From contig NZ_CP154853.1 in assembly GCF_047302405.1 (NCBI RefSeq), forward strand, positions 310,001-374,000: a stretch of DNA of 64,000 nt. The letters run 5' to 3'. The position numbers and the translations under genes are program-made. The notes beneath the pieces were generated by a model. It saw only the letters and a list, made by a program, of their open reading frames with translations. It made no database searches and was not told where the DNA came from. The stretch is from Alkalihalobacillus sp047302405 (GTDB lineage Bacteria; Bacillota; Bacilli; Bacillales; Bacillaceae_D). This document shows, in pieces, positions 25,557 to 33,681 of the stretch. The number at the start of each line of letters is the position of its first letter. Position 1 is the first letter of the stretch.

Positions 25557-25699
25557 GTTAAGCCCGTTAGAAGCCTAAGAAAAAGCACTTTCTTTAATTA
25601 GTCTTGCCCATAGATACAAGACGTTAAGAAAGAGAGGAGCAAATTTAGCGTTGCAAATCATTTACTCGCATTTAGGCAAACGGACTTCGCTTTATAATT
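25557..25699 (+). repeat. Family A intergenic element, divergent copy with a substituted inner stem
   Basis: The ends match the family (AGCCCGTTAGAAGCC at left; TTTACTCGCATTTAGGCAAACGGACTTCGCTTTATA at right). The interior is a different, longer hairpin, TCTTTAATTAGTCTTG paired with CAAGACGTTAAGAAAGA around a CCCATAGATA loop. It ends just before the etfB ribosome site GAGGAGGG. Confidence 0.8.
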
Positions 25700-25712
25700 G
25701 AGGAGGGTAATG

Positions 25713-26483
25713 ATGAATATATTTGTAATTATGAAACGTACCTTTGATACAGAGGAAAAAATTGTAATTCAAAACGGGAAAGTGGATGAGGAAAGTGCGG
25801 AGTTTATTATTAATCCATATGATGAATATGCAATTGAGGAAGCCATCGTGCTTCGAGATGAGCATGGTGGAGAGGTGACGGTTGTTACGGTAGGGGAAGA
25901 GGAGTCGGAAAAGCAGCTTCGTACTGCTTTAGCCATGGGAGCCGATAAGGCTGTTCTTTTAAATAGTGAAGAGGTGGAGGAATATGATCCGTTTACGACT
26001 GCTTTAATTCTATCAACCTATTTAAAAGAACAAGAATACGATATTATTCTTGGTGGTAACGTTGCGGTTGATGGAGGTTCTGGTCAAGTGGGACCTCGTG
26101 TGGCAGAAAGTTTAGAAATCCCACAAGTGACAACGATTACAGAATTATCAATTTCAGATGGAATAGCTACGATTGTTCGCGATGTTGAGGGAGACAAGGA
26201 AACTGTAGAAGTATCGTTACCTGTTTTAGTGACGGCACAACAAGGGCTTAATGAGCCAAGATATCCATCTCTTCCAGGAATTATGAAAGCCAAGAAAAAG
26301 CCTCTTGAAGTATTGGATTTAGATGATATTGATTTAGATGAAGATGATGCGCGTGCTAAAACGGAGACGGTTGAAATTTTCTTACCACCAGAAAAGCAGG
26401 CAGGAAAATGTCTAGAAGGTGAGCCGGCTGAACAAGTAAAAGAGTTAGTATCACTATTAACATCTGAGGCAAAAGTTATTTAA
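25713..26483 (+). CDS. etfB: Electron transfer flavoprotein beta subunit
   Basis: The 256-residue EtfB has the family opening MNIFVIMKRTFDTEEK, INPYDEYAIEEAI and the ETF-beta signature region VAESLEIPQVTTITEL, VREVEGDKETVEV-like core (here VRDVEGDKETVEVSLPVLVTAQ) and QGLNEPRYPSLPGIMKAKKKPLEV. With EtfA it carries electrons from acyl-CoA dehydrogenases to the quinone pool via a membrane oxidoreductase. Two adjacent ATGs (25710, 25713) follow GAGGAGGG; 25713 has better spacing. The stop codon abuts a family A element. Confidence 0.95.
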   Translation: MNIFVIMKRTFDTEEKIVIQNGKVDEESAEFIINPYDEYAIEEAIVLRDEHGGEVTVVTVGEEESEKQLRTALAMGADKAVLLNSEEVEEYDPFTTALILSTYLKEQEYDIILGGNVAVDGGSGQVGPRVAESLEIPQVTTITELSISDGIATIVRDVEGDKETVEVSLPVLVTAQQGLNEPRYPSLPGIMKAKKKPLEVLDLDDIDLDEDDARAKTETVEIFLPPEKQAGKCLEGEPAEQVKELVSLLTSEAKVI

Positions 26484-26604
26484 TCGAGCTACGCCTGTTA
26501 GAAGCTCGAGAAAAATCGGTTCGTCTTATGAAGACAAAAAGCGTCTTCAGAAGCCGCCCCTAATTTTTTCTCGCTTCTGAGCGAACAGGCTTCGCTTTAT
26601 ATTC
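26484..26604 (+). repeat. Family A intergenic element filling the etfB-etfA gap
   Basis: It starts at the base after the etfB stop and ends at the etfA Shine-Dalgarno (AAAGGAGG from 26605). Basal stem GCCTGTT (26493-26499) / AACAGGC (26584-26590); arm GAAGCTCGAGAAAAA against TTTTTTCTCGCTTC; apical hairpin GAAGAC-AAAAAGC-GTCTTC at 26530-26548. It serves as the reference copy. Confidence 0.92.
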
Positions 26605-26620
26605 AAAGGAGGAGTTTTCA

Positions 26621-27607
26621 TTGGTGAAAAAAGTATTGGTTGTTGCGGAGATAAAGGATCAGGAGTTACGTCAAGTTTCATTCGAAGCTTTAGCGGTTGG
26701 ACATGAATTATCCGCTGGTGGAGAAGTAGTAGCCGTATTACTTGGAGAAAATGTAGACAATTTAACTACTCAGCTTTTCCATTATGGAGCTGATCGAGTG
26801 GTCACTGTAAATGATGAGAAATTAAAAGACTATACGACAGATGCTTATCAACAAGCCTTGTTACAAGTGATAGATAAAGAGAGTCCTGAAGGGATTATTT
26901 TAGGGCATACATCGATCGGTAAGGATGTGAGTCCAAGGCTTGCGATGAAGTTAGAAGCAGGACTCATTTCAGATGTAACTGCGATTGAAAGTGAAGAAGG
27001 GCAAGTCGTTTTTACCCGCCCGCTGTATTCTGGAAAAGCATTTGAAAAGAAAAAAATTAAGGAAGGAATCGTAATGGCGACGATTCGTCCAAATAATATT
27101 GCACCTCTAGAAGTAGATGAGTCAAAAACGGGTGACATCACACCAGTTTCCGTTGACATTAAAGATATTCGTACGATTATTAAAGACATCGTCCGTAAAA
27201 CGAGCGAGGGTGTTGATTTATCCGAAGCGAAAATTGTCGTTGCCGGTGGACGTGGAGTAAAAGGAACGGAAGGATTTAAACCATTGCAAGAACTTGCAAA
27301 TGTTTTAAATGGTGCAGTTGGGGCGTCACGTGGAGCGTGTGATGCGGAATACTGCGATTATTCCTTACAAATCGGGCAAACAGGAAAAGTAGTGACGCCT
27401 GATTTATATATCGCATGCGGAATTTCTGGAGCGATTCAACATGTAGCCGGGATGTCCAATTCCAAAGTGATTGTTGCCATTAATAAAGACCCAGAAGCTC
27501 CTATTTTTGATATAGCAGATTATGGGATTGTTGGCGACCTATTTGAAATCGTTCCGTTGCTAACAGAAGAGCTGAAAAAAGTTTTAAAAATCTCAGAAAC
27601 GATTTAA
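26621..27607 (+). CDS. etfA: Electron transfer flavoprotein alpha subunit
   Basis: The 328-residue EtfA has the N-terminal ETF domain (VLVVAEIKDQELRQVSFEALAVG) and the C-terminal FAD-binding domain with VVAGGRGVKGTEGFKPLQEL, GAVGASRGACDAEYC, IGQTGKVVTPDLYIACGISGAIQHVAGM and INKDPEAPIFDIADYGIVGD. The start is TTG 26621 or the adjacent GTG 26624, both within reach of AAAGGAGGAG. Functionally paired with etfB although 137 bp away, the gap being almost entirely a repeat element. Confidence 0.95.
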   Translation: MVKKVLVVAEIKDQELRQVSFEALAVGHELSAGGEVVAVLLGENVDNLTTQLFHYGADRVVTVNDEKLKDYTTDAYQQALLQVIDKESPEGIILGHTSIGKDVSPRLAMKLEAGLISDVTAIESEEGQVVFTRPLYSGKAFEKKKIKEGIVMATIRPNNIAPLEVDESKTGDITPVSVDIKDIRTIIKDIVRKTSEGVDLSEAKIVVAGGRGVKGTEGFKPLQELANVLNGAVGASRGACDAEYCDYSLQIGQTGKVVTPDLYIACGISGAIQHVAGMSNSKVIVAINKDPEAPIFDIADYGIVGDLFEIVPLLTEELKKVLKISETI

Positions 27608-27652
27608 TAAAAAAGGGTATGAACTGATTATATACAAGAGGAAGTGGTAGGA

Positions 27653-29731
27653 ATGTCAACTTTTTTAATCATCAACACCATTGCTTTTTTACTCATAACT
27701 GGATATGCCTTTTATTTGTTTGGCTCACTCGTGAAAACCCGCTATGACTTTATCAAACTAGGAAAAAAAGCAGAGTTTGACCACTCAATGAAAGAACGAT
27801 TATATGAGGTTTGGGTGAATGTATTTGGTCAAAAAAAGGTGATGAAGGATAAAAAGAGTGGAATCATTCACGCCATGCTCTTTTACGGTTTTTTATTCGT
27901 CCAAATTGGAGCGATAGATTTTATTTATAAGGGGCTCGTTCCAGGGGCACATTTACCTCTGGGACCCCTTTATCCCTATTTTGCTCTTTTCCAAGAGTTT
28001 GTCGTTGTAATGATTTTAATTGCGGTCATATGGGCTTTTTATCGTCGATATGTTGAAAAGTTGCCGCGATTAAAACGAGGATGGAAAGCTGGCCTCGTTC
28101 TCCTATTTATTGGTGGATTAATGACTTCCAAGCTTCTCGGAAAAGGGATGGAAATGATCTGGTTAGAAAAGTCATTTACTGGCTTTGAGCCTGTTGCTTC
28201 AAGCCTTGCTGTTTTATTTAGTTGGCTCCCACTAGGAGTCGTGGTTGTCTTTTTCTACGTGTTTTGGTGGGCTCATTTGTTATTTTTATTAACGTTTTTA
28301 GTTTATGTGCCACAATCCAAGCATGCCCATTTAATTGCTGGGCCGATCAATGTTTTTCTCGGACGTACTCATAAGGTTGGTCGACTTGCCTCCATCAATT
28401 TTGAAGATGAGGACCAAGAGATTTTTGGGAAAAATAAAATTGAAGATTTTAACCAAAAACAATTATTGGATTTGTACGCCTGTGTAGAATGTGGAAGATG
28501 TACGAGTGTTTGTCCAGCTTCAGGAACCGGAAAAATTCTTTCGCCGATGCATTTGATTACTCACATGAGGGATCATTTAACGGAAAAAGGTGCCGCAATT
28601 ACGAGTAAATCACCTTGGATGCCAACGTATTTATTTAATAATTCAAAAGCAAATCAGTTGGCAGTGGCTGGTGAAGGGGCGGATGAGGTTGCCGCAAGTT
28701 ATGGCGTTAATTTAATTGGAGATGTTATTACGGAAGAAGAAATTTGGGCCTGTACAACCTGTCGTAACTGTGAAGATCAATGTCCAGTTATGAATGAGCA
28801 TGTTGATAAGATCATTGATATGAGAAGATACCTTGTTTTAACAGAGGGAAAGGTCGATCCAGATGCTCAAAGGGCGATGACAAATATTGAACGCCAAGGA
28901 AATCCATGGGGGATTAACCGTAAAGATCGTGAAAAATGGGTGGATGATCGAGATGATTTGTATATCCCGACAGTGAAACAACTGAAGAAAAAAGATGAAG
29001 AATTTGAATATTTATTCTTTGTTGGTTCAATGGGATCCTATGATAATCGTAGCAAGAAAATCGCTCAATCTTTTGTAAAAGTAATGAATGAAGCAGGAGT
29101 GAAATTTGCGATTCTTGGTAATAAGGAGAAAAATTCAGGTGATACACCAAGACGTATCGGAAATGAATTTCTGTATCAAGAGTTGGCTGTCGCTAATATT
29201 GAAACCTTCCAAAAAAATGAGGTTAAAAAGATTGTGACTATCGATCCTCATGCTTATAATACTTTCAAAAATGAATATCCTGATTTTGGCTTAGAGGATG
29301 TTGAGGTGTACCACCATACGGAGCTTATTGATAAATTGATTAAAGAAGGAAAAATTGTTCCGAAACATGAAGTCAATGAAACGATCGTGTATCATGATTC
29401 CTGTTACCTCGGTCGATATAATGAAGTATATGAACCACCAAGGGAAATTTTAAAAGCGATTCCAGGTGTTAAAGTAGTTGAGATGAAACGTAATCGTGAA
29501 AATGGAATGTGCTGTGGAGCAGGCGGGGGCTTAATGTGGATGGAAGAGACAGTCGGTAAACGTGTAAATGTCGAACGGACGGAGCAAGCATTAGCCGTTA
29601 ACCCCAGTGTGATTAGCAGCGGCTGTCCATATTGTTTAACGATGCTAAGTGATGGTGTTAAAGCAGTTGAAGAAGAAAATGTGCAAACACTTGATATCGT
29701 GGAAATCGTTGAACGTTCTATAGTAGGATAA
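27653..29731 (+). CDS. fadF: FadF-like membrane Fe-S oxidoreductase (ETF:menaquinone oxidoreductase type)
   Basis: The 692-residue protein has five or six N-terminal membrane segments (about 1-230, NarI-like), two [4Fe-4S] motifs (CVECGRCTSVCP near 277-288 and CTTCRNCEDQCP near 364-375) and two CCG-type cysteine-rich domains (HDSCYLGRYNEVYEPP; NGMCCGAGGG; SSGCPYCLTML). This architecture is that of B. subtilis FadF/YwjF and of the EtfD/EMO proteins that pass electrons from ETF to menaquinone. ATG 27653 follows a GGAAGTGGTAGG ribosome site. Its position directly after etfBA supports the role. Confidence 0.9.
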   Translation: MSTFLIINTIAFLLITGYAFYLFGSLVKTRYDFIKLGKKAEFDHSMKERLYEVWVNVFGQKKVMKDKKSGIIHAMLFYGFLFVQIGAIDFIYKGLVPGAHLPLGPLYPYFALFQEFVVVMILIAVIWAFYRRYVEKLPRLKRGWKAGLVLLFIGGLMTSKLLGKGMEMIWLEKSFTGFEPVASSLAVLFSWLPLGVVVVFFYVFWWAHLLFLLTFLVYVPQSKHAHLIAGPINVFLGRTHKVGRLASINFEDEDQEIFGKNKIEDFNQKQLLDLYACVECGRCTSVCPASGTGKILSPMHLITHMRDHLTEKGAAITSKSPWMPTYLFNNSKANQLAVAGEGADEVAASYGVNLIGDVITEEEIWACTTCRNCEDQCPVMNEHVDKIIDMRRYLVLTEGKVDPDAQRAMTNIERQGNPWGINRKDREKWVDDRDDLYIPTVKQLKKKDEEFEYLFFVGSMGSYDNRSKKIAQSFVKVMNEAGVKFAILGNKEKNSGDTPRRIGNEFLYQELAVANIETFQKNEVKKIVTIDPHAYNTFKNEYPDFGLEDVEVYHHTELIDKLIKEGKIVPKHEVNETIVYHDSCYLGRYNEVYEPPREILKAIPGVKVVEMKRNRENGMCCGAGGGLMWMEETVGKRVNVERTEQALAVNPSVISSGCPYCLTMLSDGVKAVEEENVQTLDIVEIVERSIVG

Positions 29732-29734
29732 TAA

Positions 29735-29777
29735 AAAAACTCTAACTATGTTTAACACGTAGTTGGAGTTTTTTTAT
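29735..29777. terminator. Bidirectional terminator between fadF and GNAT gene
   Basis: AAAACTCTAACTATG / CGTAGTTGGAGTTTT stem with A/T runs on both sides, between converging genes. Confidence 0.88.
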
Positions 29778-29793
29778 TTGTTTGTCATATCGT

Positions 29794-30300
29794 TTAAGCT
29801 TGGAGTCGTTTCCCTAAGATAATCAAGTCACGTTCAATTCCATCCAATTCAGCTACTTTTGGCAAATCGGCCCATTGTTCAAATCCAAATCTTTTAAAAA
29901 GGTTTAGGCTTGGTTCGTTATGACCGAAAATGAAACCAAGAATCGTTTGAATTTGAAGTGTGGGTGCAGCTTCAATGGCGTATTGTAATGCTAGTTTTCC
30001 TAATCCGTGACCGCGATAGTCTGGATCTAAATAAATGCTAATTTCAGCGGTTTTTTGATAGGCCGGGCGACCGTAAAAGGATTGAAAGCTAACCCACCCG
30101 CAAATTTTATCATTATCTTTGATAACCCATAGCGGTCTTGTTTTGGGATTATGCTCCTCAAACCAATCGACTTTGCTTTCGACTGATACAGGATTTAAAT
30201 CCGCTGTGACCATCCGACTTGAAATTGTTGAATTATAAATGTCGACAATTGTTTCTAGATCAGCTCTGGTCGCATCGACAAAATGAAACGGTTGACTCAT
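29794..30300 (-). CDS. GNAT-family N-acetyltransferase (phosphinothricin acetyltransferase-like)
   Basis: The 168-residue protein has the GNAT fold of the PAT/YwnH type: DATRADLETIVDIYNSTISSR at the N-terminus, the acetyl-CoA pyrophosphate loop DPDYRGHGLGKLAL (motif A R-x-x-G-x-G/A) and GHNEPSLNLFKRFGFEQWA (motif B). It probably acetylates a small amine or amino-acid analogue; the substrate is not known. ATG 30300 follows GAGGTGG on the minus strand, giving a start MSQPFH in preference to an in-frame codon three residues upstream. It is monocistronic. Confidence 0.82.
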   Translation of the reverse strand: MSQPFHFVDATRADLETIVDIYNSTISSRMVTADLNPVSVESKVDWFEEHNPKTRPLWVIKDNDKICGWVSFQSFYGRPAYQKTAEISIYLDPDYRGHGLGKLALQYAIEAAPTLQIQTILGFIFGHNEPSLNLFKRFGFEQWADLPKVAELDGIERDLIILGKRLQA

Positions 30301-30514
30301 TATATCCACCTCAATTGATTTAATAGTAGTTTAGCTGAGAGATTAGATGTAAGCAGACATTGCCAATTACTAATTTTATATATTTTATCAGATTTTTAGG
30401 GAAGCGGATATATCGAGTTGACAGAATAGGAATGGAAACGTGGATGTCGGGAGTGGACAAAAGGAAATAGGTAATGAAAAAAGAGCAGATGGAATGACGG
30501 TGCAAATAAAATAA

Positions 30515-30563
30515 CAATAAAAAAGCAGATAAAAAAAGCCGCCATAGCTTTTCCATCTGCTTC
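30515..30563 (-). terminator. Probable terminator of pucR
   Basis: On the minus strand, AAGCAGAT (30563-30556) pairs with ATCTGCTT (30531-30524) and is followed by a T-rich run, downstream of the pucR stop. Confidence 0.6.
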
Positions 30564-30591
30564 TATTTTATCTGTTGATTATCTGTCAGAC

Positions 30592-32247
30592 TTAAATATA
30601 ACGTTCTATTAAAGGTTTGACAAATAAGGCAAGGCGTAATTTCAGTGTTTCATCGGGGTTTTTTAAATTGGTACCGAGAATTTCTTCACATTTTTTGATT
30701 CGATATATGACGGTGTTGCGATGGACAAACATACTTTTCGCTGTGTCAGATATTTGGCAGTGGTTACTAAGGAAAGTCATTAATGTTAAAACTAAATCTT
30801 CCTTTTCTTTATCATCTGGGTCGGCTAATTCTTTTAATGATGTTAAATAGTAATCTTTAAGCTTTTGAATTGGGATCGTTTTCAATATCTCAGTTAATTC
30901 TTTCGTACGATACATTTTAATAAAGGATTGTTGATTCTCTCGAAAGCCAGAACGTAAGGCTTCGACAGCTTCTTGAAAGGTTCCTGGAATTTCTAGTAAG
31001 TTTTCATTATTATTACTTATCCCAAATGAGAGTGTAATATCAAGCATCTGCTGTAAGTCTGATTGGATGTTATTTAAAGTATCGATTAACTGTGCTTCAA
31101 TCGTTTCACTATAAAAATCAAAGCCAACAATAAATGTAAACAGATCTCCTTTTGTAAATAGCACACATTCCGAATAGTGATTGAGGAGTAATGTTTCGAG
31201 TAGCTCATATGTACGCTCTCGTTTTAATCTTAGTTTTTTCTCTTCTTTTAAAGGAAAGGCTGTTGTTTGCATAGTTGAATCTGAATCCATTTTACATGTG
31301 ATACAAACATATTGATGAAAACGCTCTAGACCAAAGGCTTTACCACGATTTAATAACTCTTCTTTTGTGGTGATCGCTCCATCAACTAAATCAGTAAAAA
31401 ACTCATGTTTTATTCGTCTTTCCTGTTGCTCAATGGCATATAGCTTCATAAATTCAAATGAGATTACATTTGCAGATTGTTCAACAGCTAATATAAAAGG
31501 AGAAGATTGGCTGGGAGACCCTCCCAAAATAATTAAATAACCTTTTTGCTGACTCGAAGCGATAATGGGATAAAGAATAAAGTTTTCATATACATGTTCT
31601 TCTTTATCATGCGGTAAGGTTAATTGTTGATAGTTTAAATACTCCTTGTCATGGATGAGCTCATGAACATACCAATAGACGTCAAAAAATGACTCTTTAT
31701 CAGCTGTTGTGGAGGCGGTCATAATATCAAGGCGATCATTAAGTAAGACGACGGGTACCTCTAACAACTGAGAAAGCCGTTCAACAATAGCGTTAAAACC
31801 TCCACCTGATAAAATAATGTCCGTAAATTCTCGGTGGATTGTTAAAGCATAGTGAAGATCAGATGTTTGTTCTTTCAAAATGTAACCTAATGCTTCATTT
31901 AACATTTCACCTAATGAGTAATCAAGTGAAAGTTCAATGATTGGAAAATCGAAATCATTGGCTAGTTCTAGAATCTTGTCGGGGATTTTTTCAATATATC
32001 GTTTTGTTTTTAGACCTAAGCCTGCACATCCTTTTTCGGCCATTTGTTTGACTAACTTGTAAAGCTCCTCTTCGTTTTGTAGAGAATAAGCTGTCGTGAG
32101 GAGAAGCTGATCTTTATTTAAGTAATGAATAATATCTGGTGCATCCATTAAGTTAACAGACTGAACATGACGTTTTAGACCATCTCCCCCAGCGACAACT
32201 TTTGATTGTTTAAATGTTGAAAGCTCTAATATTTTCTTTAGCTTCAT
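30592..32247 (-). CDS. pucR: Purine catabolism regulator PucR
   Basis: The 551-residue protein has the PucR architecture: an N-terminal PucR_1 domain (MKLKKILELSTFKQSKVVAGGDGLKRHVQSVNLMD.., 1-125), a central GAF/GGDEF-like region, and a C-terminal PucR helix-turn-helix with SDTAKSMFVHRNTVIYRIKKCEEILG (about 500-527). It is slightly longer than B. subtilis PucR (531 aa by memory), which activates purine-degradation genes in response to allantoin and related intermediates. It is divergent from uraD, and the shared 295-bp spacer holds a candidate PucR site. The start is ATG 32247. Confidence 0.9.
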   Translation of the reverse strand: MKLKKILELSTFKQSKVVAGGDGLKRHVQSVNLMDAPDIIHYLNKDQLLLTTAYSLQNEEELYKLVKQMAEKGCAGLGLKTKRYIEKIPDKILELANDFDFPIIELSLDYSLGEMLNEALGYILKEQTSDLHYALTIHREFTDIILSGGGFNAIVERLSQLLEVPVVLLNDRLDIMTASTTADKESFFDVYWYVHELIHDKEYLNYQQLTLPHDKEEHVYENFILYPIIASSQQKGYLIILGGSPSQSSPFILAVEQSANVISFEFMKLYAIEQQERRIKHEFFTDLVDGAITTKEELLNRGKAFGLERFHQYVCITCKMDSDSTMQTTAFPLKEEKKLRLKRERTYELLETLLLNHYSECVLFTKGDLFTFIVGFDFYSETIEAQLIDTLNNIQSDLQQMLDITLSFGISNNNENLLEIPGTFQEAVEALRSGFRENQQSFIKMYRTKELTEILKTIPIQKLKDYYLTSLKELADPDDKEKEDLVLTLMTFLSNHCQISDTAKSMFVHRNTVIYRIKKCEEILGTNLKNPDETLKLRLALFVKPLIERYI

Positions 32248-32423
32248 TTTATTCTCACCCCGTATGGCATCCCTTTTATTATAATGTACAGAAAGTAGAG
32301 CTTAACATATACTTTTTTGAGATATAATCTTACAAAAAAGATCCAATCATTGTTTAAAACGTCCAAAATAAAGAGTGTATATTAAAAAATTCAATCAAAT
32401 AGGTCAAAAAGTTTGAGCTTCTT

Positions 32424-32438
32424 TAGTTATAATAACTA
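32424..32438. promoter_or_regulatory. Candidate PucR-type operator between pucR and uraD
   Basis: TAGTTATAATAACTA is a perfect 7-bp palindrome with one central base. It lies 105 bp upstream of the uraD start. With its left flank (CTTCTTTAGTTA) it resembles the B. subtilis PucR box WWWCNTTGGTTAA. Related sites precede the binding-protein gene and pucF. Confidence 0.6.
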
Positions 32439-32542
32439 GTTCTTTTCCACCTTTAGATACTTTGTCTACTATTAGGTTGAGTTTGGGTGGTGTATAACAT
32501 AAAAGTCTAGAAAAATCACTACTGACATGTGGAGGGATGTAA

Positions 32543-33046
32543 ATGCACAAATATTCTTTAGAAGAAGTTAATCAAATGTCAAATGAAGACTTTATCCAAA
32601 AGATCGGTCATGTATTTGAAGATTCACCATGGGTAGCTGAAAAAACGTATGGATTTGCAGAACTGAATGGTGTAGACCAATTAAAAGAACTTTTTACGAG
32701 CACGGTCTTTCAAGCTTCGGAACAGGAGCAACTATTTTTATTAAGAGCCCATCCGGATTTAGGGGCGAAATTAGAAATGACCGATCATTCCGTGAAGGAG
32801 CAACAATCAGTTGGTTTAAATGTACTATCTAAGGAAGAGTATGAGTTCTTTTTCTCTTTAAATCAGCGATATATGAAGAGGTTTGGTTTTCCATTTATCA
32901 TAGCAGTAAAGGAGCACACAAAGGAAAGCATTAAAGAGCAGATGCTAAAAAGGGTCGAGCACTCCTATGATAAGGAAAAAGAGAAAGCCTTAAAAGAAGT
33001 ATGTAAGATTGCTGGATACCGATTAGATCAAATGTTAAAAGAGTAA
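32543..33046 (+). CDS. uraD: 2-oxo-4-hydroxy-4-carboxy-5-ureidoimidazoline (OHCU) decarboxylase
   Basis: The 167-residue enzyme converts OHCU to S-allantoin, the last step of urate degradation. The family features are VNQMSNEDFIQKIGHVFEDSPWVAE, the catalytic-His segment LLRAHPDLGAKLEM and RYMKRFGFPFIIAVKEHT. In B. subtilis this domain is the N-terminal part of PucL, fused to urate oxidase; here it stands alone and no urate oxidase is in the window. ATG 32543 follows GGAGGGATG. It is 15 bp before uraH, so the two form one unit. Confidence 0.92.
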   Translation: MHKYSLEEVNQMSNEDFIQKIGHVFEDSPWVAEKTYGFAELNGVDQLKELFTSTVFQASEQEQLFLLRAHPDLGAKLEMTDHSVKEQQSVGLNVLSKEEYEFFFSLNQRYMKRFGFPFIIAVKEHTKESIKEQMLKRVEHSYDKEKEKALKEVCKIAGYRLDQMLKE

Positions 33047-33061
33047 AAAGGAGGAAGTCCA

Positions 33062-33397
33062 ATGGCAGGAGCATTAACGACTCATGTGTTAGATACGAGT
33101 ATAGGAAAACCAGCAGCACAAGTTAAAATCGATTTATGGAAGATTGATTCAGGGAGAAGATGTCTATTAGGGTCATTTGAAACGAATCAAAATGGCCGTA
33201 TTGATCACCCCTTACTTGAGGGGAAAGATTTTACTGAAGGGGTTTATGAATTAGTCTTTTATGTGGGGATGTACTTTGGTGAAGTCGCTTTTTTAGATAA
33301 AGTGCCGATTCAATTTCATGTCATTGATCAAAAGGAGCATTATCATATTCCGCTATTAATTGCACCAGGTGGTTATAGTACATATCGTGGGAGTTAA
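33062..33397 (+). CDS. uraH: 5-hydroxyisourate hydrolase (transthyretin-like)
   Basis: The 111-residue protein has both transthyretin-related signatures: ALTTHVLDTSIGKPAAQVKIDLW at the N-terminus and the C-terminal YRGS tetrapeptide (GGYSTYRGS). It hydrolyses 5-hydroxyisourate to OHCU, just before UraD in the pathway (PucM in B. subtilis). ATG 33062 follows AAGGAGGA. Length is standard for the family. Confidence 0.95.
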   Translation: MAGALTTHVLDTSIGKPAAQVKIDLWKIDSGRRCLLGSFETNQNGRIDHPLLEGKDFTEGVYELVFYVGMYFGEVAFLDKVPIQFHVIDQKEHYHIPLLIAPGGYSTYRGS

Positions 33398-33548
33398 ACA
33401 AAAAGCACTAATATGACACGAAAGAATTCGAAAGTATGTTAGTTAACCTTACTGTTCATCCCGATCAATCTGTTTGACTATTTACTAGGTGAATGCCTGT
33501 TTCTAGCTTTTATAGCAAGAATAGGTGAGGCAGTATAATTGGTTGAAT

Positions 33549-33563
33549 TGTTTAAAATAACTA
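33549..33563. promoter_or_regulatory. Candidate PucR-type operator upstream of the NMT1-like binding protein gene
   Basis: TGTTTAAAATAACTA, followed by TAGGGTTAT, shares TTAAAATAACTAWAGGGTWAT with the site at 34920. It lies 119 bp before the 33682 start, close to the spacing at the other two sites. The flank ATTGGTTGAA also resembles a PucR box. The rest of the 284-bp spacer 33398-33681 shows no gene. Confidence 0.5.
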
Positions 33564-33681
33564 TAGGGTTATCTTCAATTTAGTCATTTTATACAATGAA
33601 TCATTCCTTTGATCTTCATATAATTTTGTTTAACAGGACAATATGTCAAAAGGATGCTCAAATTAGAGGGGGAATGACTTA

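Larger units (their letters stand above)
25110..25712 (+). other. Long leader region upstream of etfB
   Basis: The 600-bp gene-free stretch is dense in signals. A hairpin TCTCCCTCCTT / AAGGCGGGGAGA lies at about 25149-25185. A promoter-like pair lies at 25279-25307 overlapping ATTAGTA/TACTAAT arms. There is a TetR-type palindrome at 25382-25395, an inverted repeat TAAGATA-ATGC-TATCTTA at 25455-25472, a cre-like site at 25504-25518 and a family A variant at 25557-25699. If the first promoter is used, the mRNA leader is about 400 nt. Confidence 0.65.
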
